Shown in pieces: positions 24,101 through 35,950 of a stretch of 64,000 bases of DNA (the first letter of the stretch is position 1; the number at the start of each line of letters is the position of its first letter). The notes beneath the pieces were generated by a model. That model ran no database searches. It saw only the letters and a list, made by a program, of their open reading frames with translations, and was not told where the DNA came from. Made by a program: the position numbers and the translations under genes. Origin of the DNA: Scolanthus callimorphus (taxonomy: Eukaryota; Cnidaria; Anthozoa; Actiniaria; Edwardsiidae); assembly GCA_033964015.1 (NCBI GenBank), contig CM066914.1, forward strand, positions 5,633,831 through 5,697,830. The letters are read 5' to 3'.

Positions 24101-27100
24101 TAAGGGGGTGGAGGCGACGGCAGGGGTGGTGGAGAAGGAAGACTAAGAGGGGGGAGGGAGGGAGAAAAAATGAGGATTAGGGAGTAGGAATTAGGGGAAA
24201 AATAGGAGAGAAAGATCAGCGAGGAAGACGAGTTGACAGGAGAGAAAGAGGAGGATAACTTGGGAGGGGGAAAGAGGAAGGGGGGATGAAGTGCAGGTAG
24301 ATGAGGGGGAGGAAGAGGTGGATGTAGAGGAGAAGGAAGAGGAGGATTAGGGTACAGAAGGAAACGAGTAAGAGGTGGAAGAGGGGCGAGAAAGAGGAGG
24401 AAAGGGAGGAGGATGAAGAGGAGGAGTAAGACGAAAAATTGAAGTCGAAAATGAAGTAAAAGCAGGATGAGGCGGAGGTAAAGAAACAGAAGTTGGATTA
24501 AACTGAAGAGGGAGGAGTAGGAGATTAAGATAACTACAAAGAAAGAGGGGAGGGGAAGTAAGGAAGAGGAGGATTAGGAATGAGAAGCGAACAAAAGGAA
24601 GTTGTACTGGAGGGGGAAGAAGGTTGATGAAGATTAGAAAGTGTGGAAGGAAAAATGAAATGGAGGAACAGGGGGGAGGGGGGCGTCCAGGTGGTAAACG
24701 TTTGTCCCGGATGAGGTTTGAGTCATGTAATAATCAGTGAGTTGATACCTGTGCACAATTTATCCTTGCAGGACACCTTTGCTGCTCGCAGTTCACAGAT
24801 CCATTAGTACATCGACACACTTGGCAGCCCGACTCGAACCACGTGGCCCCATGCTAAATAAGAACGCAACACGCATTCAACCCAAGGTAAGCACGAGAGA
24901 ATTCATGAGAAAAAAATAGTACAAAACCTATAACTGTACATGAGGAAGGAGAATATCATCACAAAATTATGGCCGAGGACAGTCAAAACAATGTTTCGTT
25001 TTGGATACATTTCTTTACCTGTCTCTTATCTTATCAGAAATGGAAATATGGAACGAGAGGAACTGACAGATGGCACGAACTGCTACTACAGATTGCAACA
25101 AAATACAACCACATTGATGGAGGTAGGGTGTTCATTTATGGTTTATTTGTCGTTGATGGACGTATGACATCAAGAGGGGAAGGCGGTGGCAGTGGGAACT
25201 GTAAATGTGGCTGATACTAAAAATGCATGCGAATTTTTCCTTCCCTAACTATGAAACCTTTGGCAGCTATTGTCAACTATTGTCGGTTTTGGAAGGACCC
25301 CGGGCGAAAGCCAAGGCGTCCCTGCCTAGCTATTGTAGCCTAAGGCCTCACAACGAGATGTAACTCAGTATTTCCTCGCGACCACAGGGAGGTATTCGAA
25401 ATTGATACAAATTCTTACCTTGTGATTTCTATTTTGGTAACGGCAAGCGGTATCGTCTACAAACATGAAGATATATGTCTAAACAATCTCACATAAGATC
25501 GAAGACAACGTCGAATGTTGTTGTTACAAACTCCCAAAAGGTACACTCTCGTTAATCTTTGTTCCAGGCGCTTTGTTTTCATATTTCAAGATTTGTAACA
25601 GGCGAGTGTGTTATTTGGACTCGCGGTCGTGACGGTTATTTTCAGTATTTTCAAAAACACATAAGCCCGTAGAGAAATGCAGACAAAAACATGAGCCCGG
25701 GCGTACCACGGTTCGGTGAATTCCGTAGTATGGAATGAACCGTAGCCAACTCTCAAAGATACTGCGGTTTTCGTAATTCTGCGAACTCTCGCTATTGATT
25801 TCCAACCGTCAAACCTCCTTCTGGCTTCTGCCAATCAAACTCCCGAGTCTTAGTCTTTTCGTTGTTAATCTTTGCCCTCTTTGATTGGCCAGCGCCTAAG
25901 CAGTGCTAAAATGGCTTCCTGTCACGCCAGCAATGGCTACATGCTGGCCAATCAAAAAGTACAAAGTAACGACGAAGTTTGATTGACGGAAGCCAGAAGG
26001 CGGTTGGAAATCAATAGCGAGAGTTCGCAGAATTACGAAAACCGCAGTAAATGTTCATATGTTGGCTTCAGCCTGAACTATGTTCTTTTATAAAACAATT
26101 TTTTTTGCGAAATTCTGGCTTCAATGTTCTTATAAACGTGTCTTTTTAAATAAAAAAAGAATGGCACTCAAACCTACCTTGCTCTGCGTCTGGTGCCGTT
26201 GGCCGGCTGTGGGGTACTGCAATCGAGATGAACAGAGGAGCACAAAATTAACCGATAGCGTAGAGAATGATGGCTCCTAGATAAAATGTCGCGACGGAAG
26301 TCGGGCGACTGATCCAGTCGAAACATTCAAAGACCTGATTGACATCGATCAGCGACAACGGAACCGGCTTCTGGTGTTGTTATGTTTCCTAAACATGGAA
26401 CTTCGGCTAATGCATCACAATGCGAGAAAAACACCGATTGCTAGACCATCCCTCGCCCCCGCGAGACAAATATCCGATTGCACCTCAGCAGCAGTGTCTC
26501 TTGGTAAATCAGCATCGGTCTTGCTTCCTCATGTTCCCCGCGGGGTGCAAACATTAACCCGTAAATACGAGAAAAAAATCATTGTTCGTGCCAGAGACGC
26601 ACAAAAAATAGAACCGGCGAGGCGAGATCACTATTTTTGTTACAATTTTTTTTCGAATTTACTACAATGTTTTTGTCTCACGTGTATCGAAGATAAAGAG
26701 AAGGAAGCTCGTAACCATGGTTTTCATCCACAGGGTACCCATTTGCCGGCGCGGACAATATTTTAAAAACTCACCAATACAAGAGGGACAACACTGGCCT
26801 GCTGTGTGCTTGAATGTTCCTGGGCACTGCCTGGGGCACCGTTGGCGAGTACAATACACTTTACCGTCCTAACAAAAACGAAAACGAGAATTTGTGCGTG
26901 AAATCTTTAGACTGGCAAAATGGCACGAAACCCTCTTGCTGAAAAAATGTTTTGTCGCTCCTTTTGTGGAAAAGTATTCACGTTTGCTGACAATTGGAGT
27001 TTGTAGTCAGAAATTTCTTACACCTTGTGCGTTTTTATTCCGCATTTTTAGGCTGGGTCAAAAAGGTTCAATATTTAATATTTCTTCATGAACCAACTTT

Positions 27101-28862
27101 TAGAACCTAAAAAGTGTAAAACACTAGCATACACACATCGGCACCAGTCTGGGAACTCGACAATTTTTTTCAGTACATGTTCAGAAATGCTTCGTTGTTC
27201 AATGCATGTTTATCGTTTTCTAAATTACTAAAAAAGTACCCTCCGGGAACGTTAAATCATGTTGAACACCGTGTTGAATCAAGTTCAATGATGTTGAACC
27301 GTTCAACACTCGTAAAAAAAAATCCGTAAAACTCAAGATTCCCGTCGTGTAAAATGATTCAAATCTTCACAAGTGCTTTATTTTAGCCATCGCTTTTAAC
27401 TGATTTGAAAATTGCTGAGTATCTACTGGGCATCGCTGAAAAATTTTGCTCTTAGCAGAACAATAGAAAAGTTGAATGGAAACGTTTGAACCGGATTTGC
27501 CCCCATCCGTGTGGCAAATACACCTATAGACATATTGGTGTAATCATTACAGTCAAATGGCCTCCCTCAGTTGGCGCTATACTAGTGGCTACGAATTACG
27601 GCGTTCATCAAGGGTTTGCTTGCGAGCATTCCACAACGGCATGCGCTGTTTACCGCGGAACACATTGCATGTGGGGCCCTCGCGGTTTGCCGCAAAGGAG
27701 CACAGTATATGAGCAATGCGCTTAATCCGACAAATAGGTACTAAAAGGCTTCCATCCGATAAATAAACAGGGAGAAATATTAGACGCCGGATTGTACGGA
27801 AGTTCAGATAAAATCGGCAGTTGCAGGAAGCACGACAAAACACAAAAAGACAACACAGAAAGGTGAAATACACATCTTTTACCGAGCGAATTCCTGAGCA
27901 GTAATATCTGTCTGCAAAACTCAACTGCGCTTTTATCCATTTAAATAAAAGTTCCAGTTCTAAACGATAGAAATATCATACGCATCCAAATTGCACAGTT
28001 GTTTTAATTTCTGATTTATTTAAATTGAAATATTATTCTCCTGTTTCAAGTAGGGTGGGCTGATGCCGGAACAAAACTTCTCCGTTTAAGAAAATATGCG
28101 AAATATGGTTTTGATATTTTTCCAAGCTAAAAATGTTTGTTCCAATAGCTTCATACCTCGAACAATATTTATTTTGTGATACAAAGCACAGCCACTTGAC
28201 TTACTGATGGTAACTTTATTTTTTCTAAACATTCTTAGAAGTTGGTTTGATAAAAATTATCATTACTTTAGAAGACAAAAGAAAATACTGTTAGATCAAT
28301 TAGAAGACTGATCCATCACCTTTATTGAGCAAAACCTAAGGAGCCCTAAGTTAGAGTTTTCATAAATAAGAATTTATATAAATTTTAATAAAAATTGGAT
28401 GAACAGCAGTAAAATACTATGACCTTGGGAAAATTGTTACGTCACTCCATATTGGAAGCCATGCAAGACTTCGAGAAGCCACTTCAATGCTAGTATTTAA
28501 GGAAACCACTTAAGAGATTCGTAAAACGGGAATGTTTCTTTCTTGTACATACCTGACAGCGACAAGCTATACAAGGGTTTCCCGCCAAAATAGGTAATCT
28601 GACAACTTCATTTTCGATAGAACACTGCGCGAAACTTCCTAAGTAAATAAAATTAAAATGCATTATTACTTAAAAAGTGATTCTCGGTAAACACTTTAAA
28701 GTGACATTAATGTACAAAGGATTGAGAATGAACCACAAACTTACCGTGCAGGGCTTCGCTAGCGCTCCTTCCCACAAACCAGACAAGAAGCAAAAACGCA
28801 CCAGCGAACAGTTGTGGCGGAATAGCTTTTTTTGTAGCTACAAGTTTGAATCCAACGTTCAT
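21198..28862 (-). CDS. BMPER: BMPER / crossveinless-2-like secreted BMP regulator, 9 coding exons, 496 aa
   Basis: Exons in transcript order: 28862-28745, 28638-28553, 26868-26775, 25456-25419, 24853-24749, 23991-23940, 23204-22921, 22285-21769, 21394-21198. Their sum is 1491 bases, all junctions are AG/GT and in phase. Protein order: signal peptide (core LFAGAFLLLVWFVG, ~19-32); VWC (~45-98, from CSIENEVVRLPILAGNPC to GQCCPSC); VWC (~104-163, ACRYQNRNHK to GSCCLQC); VWD from CTSYGEPHYQTFDG (169) with WDGDSYIEV and CGLCGNFNG (298-306); C8 (~345-425, FYRSCITDVCAC); TIL (433-490, CRCPAGQVWDNNRC). This is the BMPER layout with three VWC domains fewer. Such proteins bind BMPs outside the cell and help or block signalling; the N-terminal VWC is the BMP-binding one in vertebrates. 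The GDPH self-cleavage site of the family reads GEPH (173-176). It is convergent with BBS9, its neighbour in human too. Other VWC/VWD proteins are less likely because of the end-to-end match. Confidence 0.93.
21455..21495. repeat. GC-rich hairpin in BMPER-like intron
   Basis: CACCCCCTAGGGGGG is followed after a short spacer by CCCCAGGGGGAGG, giving two short stems of C and G runs in the last intron of the BMPER-like gene. Confidence 0.4.
23448..23761. mobile_element. MITE in BMPER-like intron
   Basis: The ends AATGGGGAGTTTGCAGGTGT and ACACCTGCAAACTCCCCATT are inverted over about 45 bases, reaching a TGATCCT/AGGATCA block. It lies between the 23204 and 23940 exon ends. Confidence 0.8.
24085..24690 (+). 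repeat. 600-bp polypurine tract
   Basis: Nearly all bases on the + strand are A or G in irregular GGA, GAA and GAGG runs, with few pyrimidines. It lies in the BMPER-like intron just downstream of exon 24853-24749, so the transcribed sense strand is a long polypyrimidine run. Confidence 0.9.
25760..26049. mobile_element. MITE in BMPER-like intron, TA target site
   Basis: The ends ACTGCGGTTTTCGTAATTCT and AGAATTACGAAAACCGCAGT are inverses bordered by TA. Arms go on through CTCTCGCTATTGATTTCCAA and GGCTTC with their inverses. It separates the two VWC-coding exon groups. Confidence 0.9.
27244..27490 (+). repeat. Dispersed repeat, GTTGAATCAAGTT family (copy 1)
   Basis: About 240 bases share TTCAATGATGTTGAAC, TTCAAATCTTCACAA, TGCTTT/CGCTTT-type and AACTGATTT blocks, in the same order, with 63085-63330. 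It begins with short GTTGAA-rich motifs. It lies in the BMPER-like intron between the 28553 and 26868 exon ends. Confidence 0.7.
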
Positions 28863-31800
28863 GTTATGCAGAAATGGTTTTACAAACTCAGCGATAGTTT
28901 CACTCTGACCGGATTTACTGAGCTAATTTACTTTCTTCTGCGCGTTCTCCGTGCGCTTGAAGGTTTAAAACGTTGTTTCCGTCACAAAAGATTTTTAATA
29001 CGGACAAAGTGCGTCGCGCCAGTGTCCGAAGGGGAGGAGAAAGTGACGGCTATGACAGATGGTTTGCGGAGTTCGGGCTCGAAAAAAAACGTCGCGGCTC
29101 TAACAGAAATCGCAAAAAACAATCCTCAGCTTGTTCGTGTGTTACTGTGCCCGAGAAATCAGAACTCCTCTTCTGTTTTGAAGTTAATAACCTTTCTTCT
29201 ACTTTTCGTTTAAGTTTTCAAGATTTTTCACTGTTCCTTCTTCGGTTGTGAGCAGGCTCCTCAACCATTTGGGCGCACTCTTCTCGCAATTGTATTAACC
29301 AGCAAAATAGACTGCCCTTTTGTTCATAAGCGTAATAAATGCCCACAATAGAAGTTGCTTTAAGTGGCTATAGACTTCAATTCTTCTGTAACTTCCGTCA
29401 CTTTGGCTGAATATAATTTAAATGGAAGAAACACGGCCGGCGTAGTACCGTCAAATAAGGCCATCAAACATTCAAACGCCGGTGCAAATTTGAACGAACT
29501 GCAGTCATTTGTCTTGTGTTGATCAAATTCATTAACAAGAATTATATTTTGAACTCAAGCAGTCTCGTAGGCGCCTACAGGACTAGCGTAAATAAAGAAA
29601 ATTAGGTCTCCTCCTGAATCGATAAAAATCCCTGCAAATTTGTGCATTTAAATGAAAGATTAATTTTGATTCTAGTCACGACATATTCATGGAATCTGAT
29701 CAAGCCTTTTTCTGCAAAAATAAACTCTCCCAGCTTCGGCAAAACTTCAAAAAGGAGTAGAATTAGTGTGTAATGCAAAGAATTCTGATCAGAAGAGAAA
29801 AGTCTACAAGCTATAAAAAAGTTTTAAGCGATATGTAAACGAAAGTCTTATCGTGTCGCATAGGTCTTTTGGATAAGAGTAGACGCCGCAAAAGTCAATG
29901 CTATCAATTGTTTTGTGTCTAAAGTCGCCAAAGTGTCGATAGCTTCTTTGGTGCCCATTCTGATTGTATCGACATATCAATGGCTCATCAAGAGGTTGTT
30001 TGGCAGGATTTACCGATCAATGTAGGTCAATACACAGGCATGAATGTGCTAAGGGAAATTGAGCCACAATTCATTTAAGCCTATTGCACTTCGTTTAATC
30101 TATTTTTAATAGAAATCTGCAAACAAGCCTTTCCATTTTCCCCTGTGATTGTTTGTTTGAAGTTTGAGGAGATTGAAAGGATAGAAAATAGCAGGTAAAC
30201 ATGGAAAAACATTCTGTGAGAAATTGTTTATCCTAATCTATCGGGGCGAGCAATTATTCAATGATTAATGATTTATTTTTTAAACAAAAACGTTGGAAAG
30301 TCAATTGTTCAGGGGTTCATATGAAAAAATGGCCTTGCTGGAAGAAATGTGACCGACACAAAGAACGGGCTGCGAGGGAGACTATAAAAAGATTCGAAAT
30401 ACAGAAATCTATACAGATATCGTCTTATCTCAGCTATTTTTCCTTGTCGTGTTGGAGCCTGCACCAGTTTTTCATTTTTGTAGTGCGTCATTTGTTCGTG
30501 TTGGCTACGCCGATGGATATGGAATCTCGAGTCTGCCTTCCCTGTTATTATTTATGTGGGCGTTTCCTGCAAGATATCCGTCATTTTGACTAGTTCAACA
30601 TACTCTCGAGGGAATTTTGGGAATGTTTTTAATTTGAGAGTACATCTGCTAGAAGGACAAATGCAGAAAGGCTAATCCTATTTAAAGAAGACATCACTTC
30701 GTTGAAATATCCTTCATTTCTTTAATTACAGATTATTTACAGATGGGTATGTCTATATTTTATGAAGTTACTGATGTTTTCAGAACTCTACTAACACTTT
30801 CCTTTTATTTACAATCGTCAATCGTTAAACGGCGTCCTGGCGGCTGTCCATCAAAGTTTTAAACGTAATACTGTACTAGGTATATTGTTTCTTGAAAAGA
30901 CTCCTTGAAAACACGTAATTACTGAAGCAACCAAAAACATCCCGCAGGTCTGTAAAATCTACCGTGCTGTTTAGAAGTTCGATTGACGGAGTTTCGCAGA
31001 ATAGTATGAGCTGAATGTTTCTCTCCAATACTGAAGCGCGTGATGACACAGGAAGCTCGAAACAGAATGTTTGCTAAGCTAAAACCAGCCCACTCCCTGG
31101 CTTTCTGGTTGGGTTTCCTGTGGTTACGTTGTGACGTCACAGTGACTCGAGCGCCGCGCACATCCAGCGGTTTACCTCCTCACTGCATTCAACTATTCAT
31201 TTATTTTGTTTGCTGTGAGAAAATTTCAAGCTTTTTCGTCAAAGTACTGGTTATTTTCTTTTTTTTTTGTAAGTGTGAAGGTGCCGATTCTTGTAAAATA
31301 AATAGCACATTTTACAGTGGTGAAACCATATTTGCATCTGGCCAAACAACATCTGCTGCAAGTTGCTACTGAATGGCTTCCTTGGTATAATCCTGATGTG
31401 CAATACAACTTGCTGTTGAATGGCTTCTCCGTCAGCCAATCAAAAACCAAACTAAGGAATCTGATTGGGAAAATGATTCCTTCAGCCAATCAGAAAACTT
31501 CATACGCCAAAGCAAAATAAAGTCGACACTTTATTCTAAATTTGTAGAGTGAACTGTCAGTCAGGTCGCTATGTAACGTTAAAAAGAATGGTCCGATGGA
31601 TTGAGAAATAGCGAGATTATAAACGATTGTTTTCGTGGTTTTTAGCCTTCGCTGGCCATGGTAACGGGACGATACTTCTGTGATTTGAGATGCGCGAGAC
31701 AAGCTCTCATTAAAGTTAGTCTGGAAGGAAGCCACAAGACTCATGTTGTTGAGTGGAACGGTCCAGCGGAGAGAAGAAGATTTCTGAACGTGAAATGCAG

Positions 31801-32365
31801 ACAATGAATTGGTGTTTTCTTAGTGGGGTACGAGCCAAGTTCGTGGGAGGAGGACTTGTCGAAACTGCAAAGACAGAAGAGGAAAAGGAAAATTTGCTAT
31901 ATGCTATATTAAATTTGCTGCATTGTGAGTTCTATATTCAAGTGGAGTATTTACTTCAATGAATCATATCTTCTGATACTTCGCGGGCTTGGATTTTACT
32001 ATCCCTTCTTGCGACATTTTACTATCACTTGAACAACAAAATATCTTTTTCAAGGAGTTTGCGGCAAATTTCCAGGATATTCAAGGATTTTCCAGGATAG
32101 GAAATAAAACCAAAGAGGTTCTAGGACTTTCCAGGAGGCGTACGAACCCCCAAACAATTTCAGAACATCTTCTATGTATAACTCGCCGCGGGAATATGCT
32201 TTTCAGAACATTTTTTCGAATCTGTTCTTCTGAGCTGTAGATCTTTCATCTGACATATATATGCTTAAGTTGGGTTTTTAGAAGACCCGTTTTGAGTTTA
32301 AGGGCCTCCCTTAACACAGAATTGGATGAGCGCTATAGGAAGGACAGTGGTCATGAACTAGACTT

Positions 32366-32955
32366 GGTGTGTGGACTTACACTCCGGGGGTACGAGTGCT
32401 ATGGATTCATGTAACCATTTGGTGTGTGGACTTACACTCCGGGGGTACGAGTGCTATGGATTCATGTAATCATTTGATGTGTGGACTTACACTCCGGGGG
32501 TACGAGTGCGATGGATTTATGTAATCATTTTGGTGTGTGGACTTACACTCCGGGGGTACGAGTGCTATGGATTCGTGTAATCATTTTGGTGTGTGGACTT
32601 ACACTCCCGGGGTACGAGTGCTATGGATTCGTGTAATCATTTTGGTGTGTGGACTTACACTCCCGGGGTACGAGTGCTATGGATTCGTGTAATCATTTTG
32701 GTGTGTGGACTTACACTCCCGGGGTACGAGTGCTATGGATTCGTGTAATCATTTTGGTGTGTGGACTTACACTCCCGGGGTACGAGTGCTATGGTTTCAT
32801 GTAATCATTGTGGTGTGTGGACTTACACTCCGTGGGTACGAGTGCTATGGATTCATGTAACCATTTTGGTATGTGGACTTACACTCCGGGGGTACGAGTG
32901 CTATGGATTCATGTTATCATTTTGGTGTGTGGACTTACACTCCGGGGGTACGAGG
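32366..32955 (+). repeat. Minisatellite, 55/56-bp unit, about 10.5 copies
   Basis: Unit starts fall at 32366, 32421, 32476, 32532, 32588, 32644, 32700, 32756, 32812, 32868 and 32924. Each has GTGTGGACTTACACTCC, GGGGTACGAGTGCTATGG and a GTAATCATTTT-type end. The first two units are 55 bases and later ones 56. Neighbouring middle units share TCCCGGGGTACG and GATTCGTG, showing local spread of variants. The unit contains the palindromic core GTGTGGACTTACAC. Confidence 0.95.
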
Positions 32956-33061
32956 GTCATCATCATCATCATCCTGATTACATATGGAATTGGCATTCCA
33001 TAGTTTGACACAATCATCTAAACCACCTGGAGAAGAACGCAGGAAACATGAATTTGCATTA

Positions 33062-33081
33062 AGGGGGGGGGGGGGGGGGGG
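33062..33081 (+). repeat. Poly-G run
   Basis: About twenty G residues in a row, just downstream of the minisatellite. Confidence 0.9.
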
Positions 33082-33200
33082 CAGAGCAGGGGAAGAGGGC
33101 CAGGTATAAACCACGCCCCCTCGCCTCCAGCATCGAACTAAGTGCAAGAACCTAAGGTTTTGTTGCAACTAGCGAGGCCGCAATATTCGTTGCGTTGTGA

Positions 33201-33394
33201 CAGGGTTGGAAATGGGCGACCACAAATCAGGGCTAGGCGACTAAACATTTGAACTTAGGCGCCAGCTGGCGACCAAATATTTTGGTATTCTTTCAAAGCT
33301 TGACGCCACCTGGCGATATAAGTTTTGTTCAGGCGACCATTTGTTTGTACTTGGTCGCCAGCTGACTCAGAAAATAAGTTTATTTCCAGCCCTG
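33201..33394. mobile_element. hAT-like MITE, CAGGGTTGGAAAT ends
   Basis: The left end CAGGGTTGGAAATG and the right end TATTTCCAGCCCTG are imperfect inverses. The interior is built of GGCGACCA/TGGTCGCC and GCCAGCTGGCGAC motifs, much like the element at 8041-8255. Confidence 0.65.
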
Positions 33395-34265
33395 TGCGAG
33401 CTGCATCGAGTAACGTCATCCGTCAACGCCAGAAAATATTGCTGTTTCAGGTAGCAGTAAAAGAAGATTACTAAGGTAATCGTGATATGATTGTGCCCCT
33501 TCTAATACAATGGGTTCCTACCATTCGCGTACTTGTTCCTTGCAGGTTTTATTTACAACATACTCGCTATAATTTGTCATTTTACTGTGGGCACATTGCA
33601 AGTTGCGAAAAATATCAAGAGTGTGCTGCGATCTATTAACATTGACTAGTGTGACGAACGACGCCAAAATCGGCTAACAGTGTTTACATGACGCCAAAAT
33701 AGGCTAACAGTGTTTACATCTTGTTGCCGCCCAATAGACCTCCTCGGCTTGGGCATAATGCTTTCCCATTTCAGATCGCGCAGCACTCATTTGAATTATC
33801 TTTGTTTGGGTGCTTCCATAATCATTTACCCTTCGGTGCGTAGCAGAAGAAGAAAGAAAGAATACTCATGGGAATGCCACGTAGTCTGAAATTGGAAAAC
33901 ATTACGTCCAGTCGTTTGATGATTCCTTTGGGTGGATTCTTTTGTCAGTTCTGCACATACACTCGTGCTCTTGGTCGCGTAAAAAAAAAATGACAATTGT
34001 AACCACCCAAAGGAATCATCACATGATCTGAATTGGTAGACAACAAGATGTAAAACAGCGGTTAGCCGATTTGGTATATTGCGTGAATGAGGGAATTTAT
34101 TTGGTGGTACAATATAGGGTGTGACAATCCTGAAATGTTGGATAAAGTTATCCAAGGATAAAAGTTATCTGTAGTATATGATTTGTTCCTGGGGCTGTTG
34201 GATAAGCGTTTATCTACTTATCTGACACTTATCTGACATTCTAGGAACCGGTCCCAGGCATTTAC

Positions 34266-35950
34266 CTGACGCGAGAATGGTACCATCCCTTGAGAAGCAT
34301 AGCGAGTACACAGCATCCGTGTGTCCTTTGATCTCCGTGACCAGCGTCCCTTCTGCTAGGTCCCACACCAAAATACGCGCATCCACACCTGTCAGTAACA
34401 TGGTAAGTTTTATTCCGGGGGACACGAGTTACCTTATCCCTTCAAAGGACTAGAGCAGATTTCGTATGACTGTGAAAAGTGCCGCGACACCGTTGTACCG
34501 CGCCGCGACCGTACCGCGACTACGCGGTTTCGTTCGGTATCTACAGCAGGCCAGGTTCCGTACCGCCGCCACCGCGACAGTACCGCGCCGTGTCACGGTA
34601 CTTTTCACAGTCATACGAAATCTGCTCTATGTCACGGTTGCTTCAACAAAAGGTTATACAATAGAGCGGATTTCACATGGCCGTCAGGACTTGTTATGTA
34701 ATTGCGATTGCTTGCCGTTCTGATTGGCTACTCATTTTTCTCAGCCAATCAAATTCTGCAGTAAATACAGTTGTGTAATTACTTAGTAATTAGTTCGGCT
34801 TGTTGGAAGCCATTCATGAGCAAGTCATGATTTCTCTCGATTCTGATTGGCTAGCGATTGCTCAGTTGCGATTGTTTTCACGATGGTCATGTGAAATCCA
34901 CTCTAAGACCAGTTGTCTACATAAAGAACTCAGAATTCTATGCTACTATTTAATAATTATCATTTGTCTTGCCATGATGGGTATCTCCTTTGCAAGGCCC
35001 CATTTGTAGATGAGTCGCCTCAGGCTCCTTGATTATCGGCGAAGCTCAAGTGACTCATAAGGTTTTAACACAACAAAACTTGTTTTTGTTCGATTTTTTC
35101 AAGATCATAACAATGGACCAATCAGCGCACGGAATTTCTTATAATCATTCTTGAGTAGTTATGCTAATTAGTCTTAGACAGAAAAAGGAATTGAAACTTG
35201 GAATTCTATAGCCACTCTTACGTAATCAATTCCATTTCGCAATCCAATTCCATTCGCTCGACAACACACACGAAAATATTGCAATTTTTTTATTTATCTA
35301 GCATTTGAAAATTAATTTGACAAACCTAGAGGATTATTTTGCTCATTTCTTGTGTATTTGACTGCATTTAATTCAGCTACCTAAACTAACCCTAAAATCG
35401 TGACACTAGCTTCGATTGGCTCAGCATCGCGACTTTGCTCTCAATCAGATTGCAAACAAAAACAAACAATTAATTGTGTTTAGTCTTACAATCGTCAGTG
35501 TTTTCTTTGGTCACGACTCTAGCTTCGATTGGCGACAACGCGACTAAAGTCGTATTACTACTTCGCCTCCTGATTGGTTGGTTGTTGAATAGGTTCCGCT
35601 TCTGATTGGCTAAGTGTATTTACTTTGCGTTTTAGTTTACTACACTAATCTGAAATTCGCTCTAGCCCCGGCGATAAGGAAAAAGTTCGCCTTATTGCAT
35701 GTGAATATATTATATGAGACTCCGTTATCGTTGGGGGCGTTTCCAATTCTGCGTGTCCCATCGAAACACGCCCGGACGGGTCACGTCCACGGATCACCTA
35801 ATATTCGAAGTTTTGCACGGATACAACTTCCAATTCGATAAACTGTGCACATCCCTGGAATTCCACGGAAATCTTAGTCCTAATTTTAGTCTTACCAGAT
35901 GATACAAGGTGTCTGCCATTTCGAGAGAACGCCAACGCGTGAACAGCAGC
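34266..35950 (-). CDS. TAF5: TAF5-like WD40 exons (two exons, partial gene or fragment)
   Basis: Two minus-strand exons, 35950-35896 and 34388-34266, have AG/GT sites and matching phase. Together they code AAVHALAFSRNGRHLVSSGV, then DARILVWDLAEGTLVTEIKG, then HTDAVYSLCFSRDGTILASG. This follows the late WD repeats of TAF5, a TFIID scaffold subunit, most closely (human SLRFSRDGEILASG), better than other WD proteins I can recall. I found no exon for the next repeat (DNTVRLWD in human) down to 28,863 and none for earlier repeats up to 39,000. It may be a gene fragment left by partial duplication, or part of a gene with very long introns. The splice sites and frame are intact. Confidence 0.6.
34451..34629. 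mobile_element. MITE family A (copy 3)
   Basis: The ends GAGCAGATTTCGTATGACTG and inverse are bordered by TA, with a CCGCGAC-rich interior. It is very close to 12542-12717. It lies in the TAF5-like intron, about 30 bases before family B copy 2. Confidence 0.9.
34662..34905. mobile_element. MITE family B (copy 2)
   Basis: The ends GAGCGGATTTCACATGGCC and GGTCATGTGAAATCCACTC are inverted and bordered by TA, with GATTGGCTA-type motifs inside as in 15666-15909. Confidence 0.85.
35170..35412 (-). repeat. Dispersed repeat (copy 2, inverted)
   Basis: This is the reverse-strand counterpart of 18301-18620, with AATCCAATTCCATTCGCTCG, TTGACAAACCTAGAGGATTA and CTAAAATCGTGACACTA in order. It lies in the TAF5-like intron. 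Confidence 0.7.

Larger units (their letters stand above)
28863..34265. other. Long region without recognisable exons
   Basis: This holds the upstream region of the BMPER-like gene and the space before the TAF5-like exons. Open frames here are short, lack family signal and mostly shadow repeats. It contains family-B-like MITE debris at about 31330-31510 (repeated GAATGGCTTC, CAGCCAATCA), the minisatellite at 32366-32955 and small elements listed separately. Promoter elements could not be recognised with confidence. Confidence 0.55.

Noticed and set aside
26374..26766. A 130-codon + frame
   Set aside because: It lies in a BMPER-like intron on the other strand, and composition and residue order show no family resemblance.
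28677..29251. A 178-codon + frame and an overlapping 92-codon frame
   Set aside because: It lies antisense over the first coding exon of the BMPER-like gene, with no recognisable domain; long only by chance.
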